Source: Tsukamurella sp. TY48
Lineage (GTDB): Bacteria; Actinomycetota; Actinomycetes; Mycobacteriales; Mycobacteriaceae
NCBI RefSeq assembly: GCF_019656655.1
Contig: NZ_BPMV01000001.1
Location: 2,666,001-2,730,000, forward strand
Reading direction: 5' to 3'
DNA length: 64,000 nt
Shown: positions 56,222-64,000 of the stretch, in pieces
How the letters are laid out: each line of letters starts with the position of its first letter
Numbering within the stretch: the first letter of the stretch is position 1
The notes under the pieces: model-generated
The model's database searches: none
The model's input: the letters and a program-made list of their open reading frames with translations, nothing else
What the model was told of the DNA's origin: nothing
Made by a program: the position numbers and the translations under genes

Positions 56222-59200
56222 TCAGCCCTCGCGGCTGATCCGGAGCACCTCGTCCTCGGTGGGCGGGGTGGCCGGATGATGGCTCAGGCACATCGGTGCG
56301 TGCAGCCGGATGGTGTCGTTGCCGGTGCCCAGGTAGAAGTCGCCGGGGCCGAGGCCGCCGATGGCGTCGATCCGGCCGCCGCGGGCCGCCGCCAGATCCT
56401 TCGCCGCCTGGATCTGCACGGGCGCATTGAGTTTCCCGTACAGGTGGGTGGCGCTGTTGCCGACGATCTTGTTGTGCAGGCCGGTGGGGGACTGGGTCGC
56501 GAAGACCAGCCCGAGCCCGTACTTGCGGGCCTGGGAGGCCAGCAGTAGCGTCGATTCGGTGGACGGCTTCACGGCCCCCGACGGCGCGATCTGCTGCGCC
56601 TCGTCCATCACCAGCAGCCAGCCCAGCGGACGATCGCCCGCGGGGTGCCGCTTGATCCACGAGAACAGCGCGAGTTGCAGCTGCGAGACGAAGGTCTGGC
56701 GCTGCGTCTCGTCCGGCAGCCCGATCAGGCTGATCACCGAGATCCGTGCCCGATTGCCGGTACTCGGGGTGAGCAGTGCCGATGGGTCGACCGCCTGCCC
56801 CTCGCCGCCCAGCAGCGGATTGTTGATCAGCGCCGCCTGCAGGTTGTTCGCCATATCCGGTGCCAGCTTGTCGGCGCTGGGCAACTGGCTGCGGTCGGCG
56901 TCCCAGTCGCGCAGGAAGGCGATGAATCCCTGCACGGTGGACCGGTCGGCCTGCCGCCCGTACGCGGTGAGCGATTCGCGCAGGATCGCGCGCTGCTGTT
57001 CGCGCCGCTGGCCGGACAGTCCCACGTGCTGTTCCAGCGCGCTCGCGCACGCCTCGACGGCCATGGCGAAGCCCTCGCGGGCCTCCTGCGCCTCCAGGTC
57101 GGTGCCGTCCATCCCGGCGCGCAGCGCGGCGAAGTCCGGGATCGGCTGCAGCACCAGCGGTCTGGCGGACGGGCGGTTCGGCGTCCACACCACCACCTCG
57201 GTGTCGCCGAGGTAGGCGTCGGCCCGGTCGGCATCGCCCGGCCACCAGCCCGACGGTGCCTGCGGCCAGGCCTCACCGAGGCGGGAGAGGTCGTTGTTGG
57301 GGTCCAGCACGATCGCCGAGGTACCACGCAGCGCGCACTCCTCGATGAGCCGGCGGATCAGCACCGTCTTGCCCGAGCCGGAGCCCGCGAAGATCGCGAC
57401 GTGCTTGCGCAGGTCGGCCGGGTTCACGGCGATAGCCCGCTCGTCCGGGGCGAGGCCCAGCGCGATCGGCTGCTCCGGGGCGGCGGGCAGCGGTCCGGCC
57501 GGTCCGGCGCTCGACGGTGCCGCGGGCTCGGGGCGGGCGGGTTCCGGGCGGGCCGGTTCGGAGCGGACGGGTTCCGGGCGGGCGGGTGCCGGGGTGCCGG
57601 AGAACATGAGATCGGCCATCGCGCTGGACAGTCCGCCCACCTTGCCCACGGCGTCGCCGGGGACCAGTGCGCGGGCCCGGCGGGCGGCGTTCGTTGCCGC
57701 ATTCGACCGATCATGCACCGCACCGGGTTTCGCCTCCAACCCGGCGAACAGTCGCAGGCCGTGCGCCGGACGCCGCGCCGTGAGCCACTCGTCGAGGCCA
57801 TCGGGCGCGCGATCGATCAACCGGCCGAGCGCCTCCAGTGTCGCGAGATCACCCTCGTCCAAGGGTAATTGCTGGGCGCCGCGCTCGATCGCATCCGCGA
57901 TCACCGCCGATGCCTTGGGGCTGGTGGGCCACGGCGTGGAGCGCAGCAGGAAGAGTTGGCGGCGGTCCTGCCCGGCCACCAGGCCCGCGCCGATCGCCGC
58001 GGACTGCACCCGGTTGGTCACCGCCACCGGGTTCGCCGCGGGCACCGCGCGGAAGGCCCAGTGCTGCTCGTCCTCGGTCCGGCCGGCGAGGCGCCGCCGC
58101 AGCCGCGCATCGAGTTGCCTTCCGCCGCGCTCGATCTGGAAGCCTTCGCCACCGTCCTCGCGGGTCCACGCCCGCAGTCCGGCATTGAGCAGGTGGGCCA
58201 TCGCACCGTCGGCCGCGGCCTGATCGGTGGCGACCTCGCCGACTCGGGCGCGCACCCGCAATGCCTCGAATTCGGCGTCCAGCTTCGTCAGCAGATCCTC
58301 GGGGGCCACCGCCACCGGTTCAACGGGACGGACCGCAGCCGCGGCCGGTACGGGGCGGGCGGCACCGTCCTCGAAGGAGGTCAGCTCGAACACCGAATGC
58401 GTGGCGAGACAGGAGCGGATGTGCCCGTCGACGCGGGTCAGCAGGTCGCGCGGGGTGTGGTGCACGGCGGTCGCGAAGGCCTCGGGCGCCACCGGCCAGG
58501 TGGGGTGGGGCGGCGTGAACTCCTTCGCCCGGTACGCGGCGGTGAGCCGGCGCTCGACGATGGCGCGGGCCACGGCACCGTCGGGCAGCGATTTGAGCGG
58601 GCCCACCACGCGGAACCGATCGGCCACCGAGGCGGTGGCGCGGGTCTGCAGCGTCTCCCAGGCGGTGGGCAGCATGCAGGCCACGGTCACGGTGCGGTAC
58701 AGGCCCTGCCGCAGCGCCATCAGGCCGTGGCCGATCTGCTCGACCACCTCGTTCTCCCCGGCCGGTCCCTCGGCGCCGGGGGCGCCCAGGGTGGCGGCGG
58801 ACTGCGCGAGCAGCGTGTCGATCTGGTCGACCGCGAACACGGTGGCGCCGGTCTCGGCGAGGAAGGCGGAGATCGCGCGCACTGTTTCCACGGCCGGGAA
58901 GCCGTGCGCGGGCAGGCCCCAGTGCAGCCGCTCCGCCGCCGTCTCCTCGACCTCGATGTCGTCGAGGAAGGCCGAACCCAGATCGGCCAGACGCGAATCC
59001 GGGGAGGCCAGCAGCACCAGGGCGCGTAGCACGCCGTGGTACTGGCGCACCTGCGGCCGCCGGTTCGACATGGCCGTGACGAGCGCGTCGAGCGTGTCCG
59101 GGGTGGGGGCGGCGTCGCCGGAGAACTCGCGGCGCTGCGCGCGGGAGAGCCCGGCCTCGTCGGACAGCAGCCAGATCAGCTGCGCCAGCTGGGTCGGATG

Positions 59201-59560
59201 ATCGCGGGCGGGCCGCAGCAGCGAGCTGCGCAGCGAGGTGAGCGCCGCGCGCCAGAAGTCCGACGAGTCCAGCAGCTCCAGCAGCACGAAGTAGTGGCCG
59301 TGGCTCTGCACCTCGTCGCGGAACCGGGTGAGCAGGTGCGTCTTTCCCGTGCCCGCGTTGCCGGTGATCACCAGGCCGGTGGGGCAGGGTCCGGTGGAGG
59401 CCACCGCGTCGCCCAGCGAGTCCTCGAGGTCGTCCCAGACATCGGTGTGCAGGCCGTCCACGTGCAGATCGGTGGCTGAGTCCCACACCTCCTCGTAGGT
59501 GGGCGCCCAGTTCAGCCGGACGGAACGCAGCGCCGCGCGCTGGTCGTCGGTGAGGCTCAT
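56222..59560 (-). CDS. 1112-residue protein with AAA/STAND-like and HerA-like ATPase domains
   Basis: Two P-loop domains are visible. The first has Walker A GNAGTGKTHLL near residue 65 and a Walker-B-like VFAVDQID near 243. A middle helical region and a Pro/Ala/Glu linker of repeated RPEPA units (about residues 650-695) follow. The second has Walker A GSGSGKTVLI near 725, Walker B WLLVMDEAQQ near 985, then SQARKYGLGLVFATQSP, as in HerA/FtsK-like DUF87 translocases. No nuclease, methylase or transmembrane domain is visible. It overlaps the next gene by four bases. Similar dual-ATPase proteins occur in phage-defence or genome-surveillance loci, but this exact arrangement I cannot name. Confidence 0.8.
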   Translation of the reverse strand: MSLTDDQRAALRSVRLNWAPTYEEVWDSATDLHVDGLHTDVWDDLEDSLGDAVASTGPCPTGLVITGNAGTGKTHLLTRFRDEVQSHGHYFVLLELLDSSDFWRAALTSLRSSLLRPARDHPTQLAQLIWLLSDEAGLSRAQRREFSGDAAPTPDTLDALVTAMSNRRPQVRQYHGVLRALVLLASPDSRLADLGSAFLDDIEVEETAAERLHWGLPAHGFPAVETVRAISAFLAETGATVFAVDQIDTLLAQSAATLGAPGAEGPAGENEVVEQIGHGLMALRQGLYRTVTVACMLPTAWETLQTRATASVADRFRVVGPLKSLPDGAVARAIVERRLTAAYRAKEFTPPHPTWPVAPEAFATAVHHTPRDLLTRVDGHIRSCLATHSVFELTSFEDGAARPVPAAAAVRPVEPVAVAPEDLLTKLDAEFEALRVRARVGEVATDQAAADGAMAHLLNAGLRAWTREDGGEGFQIERGGRQLDARLRRRLAGRTEDEQHWAFRAVPAANPVAVTNRVQSAAIGAGLVAGQDRRQLFLLRSTPWPTSPKASAVIADAIERGAQQLPLDEGDLATLEALGRLIDRAPDGLDEWLTARRPAHGLRLFAGLEAKPGAVHDRSNAATNAARRARALVPGDAVGKVGGLSSAMADLMFSGTPAPARPEPVRSEPARPEPARPEPAAPSSAGPAGPLPAAPEQPIALGLAPDERAIAVNPADLRKHVAIFAGSGSGKTVLIRRLIEECALRGTSAIVLDPNNDLSRLGEAWPQAPSGWWPGDADRADAYLGDTEVVVWTPNRPSARPLVLQPIPDFAALRAGMDGTDLEAQEAREGFAMAVEACASALEQHVGLSGQRREQQRAILRESLTAYGRQADRSTVQGFIAFLRDWDADRSQLPSADKLAPDMANNLQAALINNPLLGGEGQAVDPSALLTPSTGNRARISVISLIGLPDETQRQTFVSQLQLALFSWIKRHPAGDRPLGWLLVMDEAQQIAPSGAVKPSTESTLLLASQARKYGLGLVFATQSPTGLHNKIVGNSATHLYGKLNAPVQIQAAKDLAAARGGRIDAIGGLGPGDFYLGTGNDTIRLHAPMCLSHHPATPPTEDEVLRISREG

Positions 59561-60186
59561 CGGGTCACTCGGATCGCGTGCAGCTCACGGCCGCCCAGGA
59601 TCAGCGCGGCGGCGCGATCGTCCGCGGTGAGCGCCTTGAGATTGTCCTCGGCCACGATGTCGACCCCCGGTTCCGGATACAGCTCGCGCAGCGCCGCATC
59701 GACGGCGTCGCGCGGCAGGTCGGGCAGGTTCGCCCGCAGTTCTCGCAGGGTGAGCCAGGCCCCGGGCCGGGCCGCCGCGCGCTGGTAGGCGGCGCGGATC
59801 GTCTCGCCGGTCACGGCGCCGCCCGCACCGGTGGCCGGCAACAGCACCTCGCCCAGGGCGAGGGATTCGCGGCGCAGGTACCGGCCCAGCCCGCCCGCCA
59901 GGGTGAACAGTGCCCGGGTCGACGGTGCGCTGCCCGCCGGGGGATCGGACTCCAGCAGCTCGGCGGCGGCGGCCCAGCCGCGGTCGGTGAGGGCGAGCAC
60001 CGTGGACCGGCGCGCACCGTCGGTCACCTCCAGCAGGCCGCGCTGCACCAGCTTGGCGCGTGAGCGTGCCTCCAGGGCCGGGCCGAGCTGCTTGAGATCG
60101 GGATTGCGGACGGGGCCGGCCACCGCGGCCAGCACCAGCAGCGCCGACGCCTCCGTGCCGGTGAGCCCCGCGGTGAGCTCGCTCAT
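59557..60186 (-). CDS. Winged-helix-like partner of the two-ATPase protein
   Basis: 209 residues. The N-terminal 80 residues form a winged-helix-like segment (LKQLGPALEARSRAKLVQRGLLEVTDG), and a second helical domain follows (LTLRELRANLPDLPRDAVDAAL). No catalytic motif is seen. It is translated just before the large ATPase (ATGA overlap), so the two proteins very likely work together. It could bind DNA or act as an adaptor. Both genes lie between the S10 and spc operons. Confidence 0.6.
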   Translation of the reverse strand: MSELTAGLTGTEASALLVLAAVAGPVRNPDLKQLGPALEARSRAKLVQRGLLEVTDGARRSTVLALTDRGWAAAAELLESDPPAGSAPSTRALFTLAGGLGRYLRRESLALGEVLLPATGAGGAVTGETIRAAYQRAAARPGAWLTLRELRANLPDLPRDAVDAALRELYPEPGVDIVAEDNLKALTADDRAAALILGGRELHAIRVTR

Positions 60187-60314
60187 CTCGTCCCCCTTCG
60201 GCGGCGTCCGCCCGTGATCGCCCGTCACCGGAAAGTATGGTCCGTGGCCCGGCCGGCCGCGCCCGGACCCACACCGGCGACGCTACGCGGTCCGGCGGGC
60301 CCCGGGCGAGCGGA

Positions 60315-61466
60315 TCACCGCACCGAGGGCAGGTCGGCCCGAATCACCTTGTCCAGCAGCTGGTCGTAGCCGTACTGCTGCTTCGCCGCGGCGACCAGGC
60401 GGTCGCGCTCCTCGGGCGCCGGATCGCCGATGAGCTGCTGCACGGCCTCGTACGGGCTCGCACCCGCGACGATCCGGTCGCGCCACGCGGTGCCGTTCGT
60501 GCGCTCCAGCAGGCGTCCCAGGACGGCCCCCACCTGGTAACTGCGGTTGCCCGTGAGGTAGTTGAACAGGTCACGCGAGTCGTCGGGAACGCGGTTCGGG
60601 TGGTCGTCGTCCTGGCCGCCCTCGGTGACGAAGGCGTCCTCGGCGAAGCGGGCGGTTCCCTCGTAGCTCTCCTGCTCCCGTTCCACTGCGCGCACGCCGG
60701 GCTGCTGCTGATAGCGGGTGGCGCGGAGGGCGAGGAAGCTGCGCAGGGTGGCGCGCGCATCGTCGGCGGTGGTCGCGGGCTGCGCCAGTACGCGGTCCTC
60801 CACGAGGGCGAGAGCGTGCACGGAGGCGGGATCGCGGGGGTAGGTCATCGGGTCCTCCTGGCCGGGGGCGAGGCCGAAGGTGCCCTGGTACGTGTGGAAG
60901 GCCTCGTGCACGTCCACCCGGGACAACAGCCACTTCGTCGGGTCCCAGGTATCCCGGGCGCCGGGACCGTAGTTGTAGCTGATCACGCCGTTGTCGACGG
61001 CGAAGAAGGGGACCTCGGCGAGGGCGTCGATTCCGGGGCCGGAATCGATCCGGTACACCGGCTGCAGGCCCAGCTCCTTCGGGAGGTCGACGGGGGTGGC
61101 CTTCCCGAGGGCGGTCGGGTTCGGGTGGCCGATGGCGTAGGCGTACGTGGGCTTCTTGGCGCCCGCAGGCAGGGCGCCGAGCACCCGCGGTTGCCGGTCC
61201 GGCCGGAACGCGGGCGCCCAGATCTCGCCGGCGCGCTCGGTGAAGGTGCGGGTGATGAACGCGAGCTGGGTGAACAACTGCCGGTCGGTCTCGGGGAGGC
61301 TCTGCCAGACCTTCGAATCGAAGGCGCGCGGTTGGACGACGGTGTCGCTGCGTGCGGGCGGGGGCGCGGGAGCGGGTTCGTCGATGGTGGAGCATCCGGC
61401 GGTCAGCCCGACCAGCAGGGAGGCGAGGACGACGAGGGTCAGCGGTACGTAGCGGTGGCGTTTCAT
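60315..61466 (-). CDS. Putative zinc metalloprotease-like lipoprotein
   Basis: 383 residues. The lipobox is LTAGCS. VHEAFHTYQG contains HExxH (HEAFH) near residue 187, and a further Glu lies about 80 residues on in ESYEGTARFAED, as in gluzincins. No other cofactor motif is seen. It may be an extracellular peptidase; the family is not recognised. It ends 128 bases before the winged-helix gene and precedes the rplN promoter on the other strand. Confidence 0.6.
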   Translation of the reverse strand: MKRHRYVPLTLVVLASLLVGLTAGCSTIDEPAPAPPPARSDTVVQPRAFDSKVWQSLPETDRQLFTQLAFITRTFTERAGEIWAPAFRPDRQPRVLGALPAGAKKPTYAYAIGHPNPTALGKATPVDLPKELGLQPVYRIDSGPGIDALAEVPFFAVDNGVISYNYGPGARDTWDPTKWLLSRVDVHEAFHTYQGTFGLAPGQEDPMTYPRDPASVHALALVEDRVLAQPATTADDARATLRSFLALRATRYQQQPGVRAVEREQESYEGTARFAEDAFVTEGGQDDDHPNRVPDDSRDLFNYLTGNRSYQVGAVLGRLLERTNGTAWRDRIVAGASPYEAVQQLIGDPAPEERDRLVAAAKQQYGYDQLLDKVIRADLPSVR

Positions 61467-61583
61467 GGTCCTGAGCCTGGTGCGGCAGGGGGTGCACCGG
61501 CATCGGACGAATGGCCGGTATTGCGGGTCGACGGTCCGCCGATCGGCGGGCGCGGGCGCGCCGCGGTGCCGCCCAGGAACGAT

Positions 61584-61613
61584 TTGAAACTGACCTGCGG
61601 TTTCGCCTATCAT
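61584..61613 (+). promoter_or_regulatory. Candidate promoter of the spc operon
   Basis: TTGAAA (61584-61589) and TATCAT (61608-61613) are 18 bases apart, an excellent match. It lies about 100 bases before rplN, so rplN has its own promoter rather than depending on the S10 operon. Confidence 0.7.
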
Positions 61614-61713
61614 GGACGGGTTGCCTGTCGCCTCGCGCGTCGGGTGACGGACCGCGCGTGTTCGGGTCGGTAATCCGGCGCGCATGAAAATCCAGGTCTG
61701 AGGAGACAAGCTA

Positions 61714-62082
61714 GTGATTCAGCAGGAATCGCGAGTGCGTGTCGCCGACAACACCGGGGCGAAGGAAATCCTTTGCATCCGCGTGCTCGGTGGCAGCTCG
61801 CGCCGCTACGCCGGCATCGGTGACGTCATCGTCGCCACCGTCAAGGACGCGATCCCCGGCGGCAACGTCAAGCGCGGCGAGGTCGTCAAGGCCGTGATCG
61901 TGCGCACCGCCAAGGAGCGCCGCCGTCCGGACGGCTCGTACATCAAGTTCGATGAGAACGCCGCCGTCATCATCAAGAACGACAACGATCCTCGTGGCAC
62001 CCGCATCTTCGGCCCGGTCGGCCGCGAGCTGCGCGACAAGAAGTTCATGAAGATCGTCTCGCTGGCTCCGGAGGTGCTCTAA
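61714..62082 (+). CDS. rplN: 50S ribosomal protein L14
   Basis: 122 residues from a GTG with GAGGAGAC upstream. Conserved [18 protein letters not shown] is present. L14 contacts the 30S and binds RsfS. It is the first gene of the spc operon here. Confidence 0.98.
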   Translation: MIQQESRVRVADNTGAKEILCIRVLGGSSRRYAGIGDVIVATVKDAIPGGNVKRGEVVKAVIVRTAKERRRPDGSYIKFDENAAVIIKNDNDPRGTRIFGPVGRELRDKKFMKIVSLAPEVL

Positions 62083-62084
62083 CC

Positions 62085-62390
62085 ATGAAGGTGCACAAGG
62101 GCGACACCGTTCTCGTGATCTCGGGACCCGACAAGGGCGCTAAGGGCAAGGTCGTCGAGTCCTTCCCGAAGGCCGACAAGGTCCTCGTCGAGGGCGTCAA
62201 CCGGATCAAGAAGCACACCAGCACTTCCGCCACCGCGCAGGGCGGGATCGAGGTCAAGGAAGCCCCGATCCACGTCTCCAACGTGATGGTCGTCGACTCG
62301 GACGGTAACCCGACCCGCGTGGGCTACCGGACCGACGAGGAGACCGGCAAGCGCGTGCGGATTTCCCGCAAGAACGGGAAGGACATCTGA
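62085..62390 (+). CDS. rplX: 50S ribosomal protein L24
   Basis: 101 residues. KOW motif [18 protein letters not shown] is present. L24 starts 50S assembly. It is followed after one base by rplE. Confidence 0.98.
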   Translation: MKVHKGDTVLVISGPDKGAKGKVVESFPKADKVLVEGVNRIKKHTSTSATAQGGIEVKEAPIHVSNVMVVDSDGNPTRVGYRTDEETGKRVRISRKNGKDI

Positions 62391-62391
62391 G

Positions 62392-62955
62392 ATGACTACC
62401 TCTGAGAAGACTCAGCCGCGCCTGAAGGCGCGCTACCGCGCCGAGATCAAGGACGCGCTGAACACCGAGTTCAACTACGACAACGTCATGCAGATCCCCG
62501 GCGTGGTCAAGGTCGTCGTCAACATGGGCGTCGGCGACGCCGCCCGCGACGCCAAGCTGATCAACGGCGCCATCAAGGACCTCGAGCTGATCACCGGCCA
62601 GAAGCCGGAGGTCCGCAAGGCCCGCAAGTCCATCGCGCAGTTCAAGCTGCGTGAGGGCATGCCGATCGGTGCGCGCGTCACGCTGCGCGGCGACCGCATG
62701 TGGGAGTTCCTCGATCGCCTCACCTCGATCGCGCTGCCCCGTATCCGCGACTTCCGCGGCCTCAACGGCAACCAGTTCGACGGCAATGGCAACTACACGT
62801 TCGGCCTGAACGAGCAGTCGATGTTCCACGAGATCGACGTGGACAAGATCGACCGCCCGCGCGGTATGGACATCACCGTCGTCACCACTGCCACCAACAA
62901 TGAGGAAGGCCGCGCGCTGCTCAAGCACCTCGGCTTCCCCTTCAAGGAGAACTGA
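62392..62955 (+). CDS. rplE: 50S ribosomal protein L5
   Basis: 187 residues with the family segments KVVVNMGVG and [13 protein letters not shown]5 binds 5S rRNA. rpsZ follows after 3 bases. Confidence 0.98.
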   Translation: MTTSEKTQPRLKARYRAEIKDALNTEFNYDNVMQIPGVVKVVVNMGVGDAARDAKLINGAIKDLELITGQKPEVRKARKSIAQFKLREGMPIGARVTLRGDRMWEFLDRLTSIALPRIRDFRGLNGNQFDGNGNYTFGLNEQSMFHEIDVDKIDRPRGMDITVVTTATNNEEGRALLKHLGFPFKEN

Positions 62956-62958
62956 GCC

Positions 62959-63144
62959 ATGGCAAAGAAGGCGCTGGTCAACAAGGCCAACAAGAAGCCG
63001 AAGTTCGCCGTTCGCGCGTACACCCGTTGCAACAAGTGCGGCCGGCCGCACTCGGTGTTCCGTAAGTTCGGCCTCTGCCGTATCTGCCTGCGCGAGATGG
63101 CGCACGCGGGCGAGCTCCCCGGTGTGCACAAGAGCAGCTGGTGA
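62959..63144 (+). CDS. rpsZ: 30S ribosomal protein S14, zinc-binding type
   Basis: 61 residues with two CxxC pairs (CNKCGRPH and GLCRICLR), the zinc-dependent S14 form. Two hairpins follow within 70 bases, so the transcript probably ends here and rpsH does not follow directly. Confidence 0.97.
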   Translation: MAKKALVNKANKKPKFAVRAYTRCNKCGRPHSVFRKFGLCRICLREMAHAGELPGVHKSSW

Positions 63145-63147
63145 GTA

Positions 63148-63165
63148 GTTCCCGGTAACGGGAAC
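63148..63165 (+). other. Small hairpin after rpsZ
   Basis: GTTCCCG and CGGGAAC pair around a GTAA loop, 4 bases after the rpsZ stop. It may protect the mRNA 3' end or assist the terminator further on. Confidence 0.5.
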
Positions 63166-63178
63166 CCGATTCACGCGA

Positions 63179-63210
63179 GGGCGCGCCTCCACTTCGGTGG
63201 GGGCGCGCCC
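63179..63210 (+). terminator. Terminator after rpsZ
   Basis: GGGCGCGCC pairs with GGCGCGCCC, with an inner CCAC/GTGG helix and a TTCG loop. It closes the short spc transcript. Confidence 0.8.
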
Positions 63211-63283
63211 TTCGTCATGGGCGCCCCGCGTGGTTCGCGGACGGCGTAAACGCGCCTCGAACAGGCGACATGCGTCACGAATC

Positions 63284-63324
63284 CGGTAACGGACTTTCCC
63301 CGTTACCGATCGGTTAACTAGTAT
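63284..63324 (+). promoter_or_regulatory. Promoter and inverted repeats before the last gene
   Basis: CGGTAACGG (63284-63292) and CCGTTACCG (63300-63308) form a 9-bp inverted repeat, overlapping the palindrome ACCGATCGGT (63305-63314). TAGTAT (63319-63324) could be a -10 box. The ATG at 63333 is only 8 bases after it, so the message may start at the start codon. Confidence 0.5.
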
Positions 63325-63332
63325 TTCACCTC

Positions 63333-64000
63333 ATGTTGGTGCGTGCAGACCAGGCGCTACCACGCGAGCCGCGTGGGGAGCGGCCCGACCGTCGGTGGGG
63401 ACGGCGTGAGTGGACCTGGGTGGTCGTGGTCATGGTGGGCTTCGTGCTCGCCGTGGAAGCCGCCGCCCTGGCCTACGGACTCCGCGGGCCGGTGCGGCTC
63501 CTGGGCGACGACTTCGTGGGCCGCCCCGTTGCGGGTGAGGTGAAGGTCGCGGGCCTCGCGCTCGCCGTCATGTGCATGCCGCAGCGGTTCCGCTGGCCCT
63601 TCCTCGGCACCATCGCCGGCGTCGAAGTCCTGTTCAACCTCCAGCGCTACCTCGCGGGCGTGCACCTGCACTTCGGCAACGGCGTCATGTGGGCGCTGGC
63701 CGGCCTCGCGATCTACGCGCTGTGGAAGCTCACCGGCCGCGAGCAGGAGGCGGTGCTCAAGGCCGTCGGCATCGCCGCCATCCTCATCGTGACCAGCCGG
63801 GTGGCCGGGGTGTGGCTCGAACTCACCATGCAGGCGCTGCCCTTCGTGGCCGATTGGTTCGTGGAGGTGGCCGACCGTGCGCTGGGCAGCCCGTCGTGGG
63901 TGATGGGCCGGTTCGTGAACGAGCACCAGTGGTACCTGTGGCTGATCACCAAGGTGTACACCTACCTGCCCGTGGGCGCGGCCGTGGTCGCGTACTTCCA
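63333..64000 (+). CDS. Multi-pass membrane protein (3' end outside window)
   Basis: 222 codons are present without a stop. A charged N-terminal tail of about 25 residues precedes a first membrane segment (WVVVVMVGFVLAVEAAAL), and several more follow, with GDDFVGRPVAGEVK between them. The end of the visible part (NEHQWYLWLITKVYTYLPV) has the feel of a PAP2-superfamily phosphatase, but the active-site motifs would lie beyond the window. The call is therefore only a membrane protein with a possible PAP2 link. Confidence 0.55.
   Translation, partial: MLVRADQALPREPRGERPDRRWGRREWTWVVVVMVGFVLAVEAAALAYGLRGPVRLLGDDFVGRPVAGEVKVAGLALAVMCMPQRFRWPFLGTIAGVEVLFNLQRYLAGVHLHFGNGVMWALAGLAIYALWKLTGREQEAVLKAVGIAAILIVTSRVAGVWLELTMQALPFVADWFVEVADRALGSPSWVMGRFVNEHQWYLWLITKVYTYLPVGAAVVAYF

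Noticed and set aside
57480-57610. RPEPA repeats as an assembly artefact between two ATPase genes
   Set aside because: The reading frame is continuous and the linker is compatible with a real fused protein.

Overview
The window is high-GC actinobacterial DNA, most likely from the mycolic-acid group (Mycobacteriales). Tsukamurella or Gordonia are my best guesses, by inference only. The clues are the str, S10 and spc ribosomal operons with actinobacterial lengths and GTG starts, a zinc-binding S14 (rpsZ), and small families typical of the order (DUF5302, DUF5313, DUF2277, a DUF732-like protein). Others are a mymA-like monooxygenase cluster and WXG100 proteins. No rRNA, tRNA, CRISPR array or insertion sequence was seen.

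Layout. 0-6.5 kb: end of a GntR regulator, then a lipid or hydrocarbon oxidation cluster (2Fe-2S flavin reductase; esterase, SDR, ferritin-like diiron protein, Baeyer-Villiger-type monooxygenase, MerR regulator). 6.4-14.1 kb: a copper-handling block (multicopper oxidase, ycnI, copC, copD, a two-component system, and a DUF305/LVIVD pair). The oxidase gene and copD each carry an apparent single-base frameshift. 14.2-23.2 kb: MFS exporter, two thioesterase-type genes, TetR, D-amino-acid oxidase, an ABC exporter, and DNA glycosylase. Two perfect TGTGA-N6-TCACA sites of CRP type flank the exporter genes. 23.2-28 kb: rpsL-rpsG-fusA-tuf with a promoter and a strong terminator.

28-48 kb is accessory DNA. 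It holds a TetX-like monooxygenase under a divergent TetR with paired operators, and a type VII secretion-linked polymorphic toxin locus at 32.4-37.5 kb. That locus contains two WXG100-like proteins, a lipoprotein, a restriction-endonuclease-fold toxin, a HEAT-like immunity protein, a YbaB-like protein, a second immunity paralogue and a scar of a second toxin start. A second reductase / alcohol dehydrogenase / BVMO set, an ABC1 kinase, a methylacyl-CoA racemase, a secreted protease, a thioesterase and esterases follow.

48.2-53.8 kb is the S10 operon (rpsJ to rpsQ), closed by a terminator. 53.8-61.5 kb separates S10 from spc. It carries a lipoprotein, a DEAD-box RNA helicase with a long leader, and a two-gene module made of a winged-helix-like protein and an 1112-residue protein with two P-loop ATPase domains (AAA/STAND-like plus HerA-like). 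A lipoprotein with an HExxH motif follows. I regard the two-ATPase module and the toxin locus as the best candidates for a poorly described system. 61.5-63.2 kb is a short spc operon (rplN, rplX, rplE, rpsZ). It ends in a terminator instead of running into rpsH, and a multi-pass membrane protein then runs off the window.
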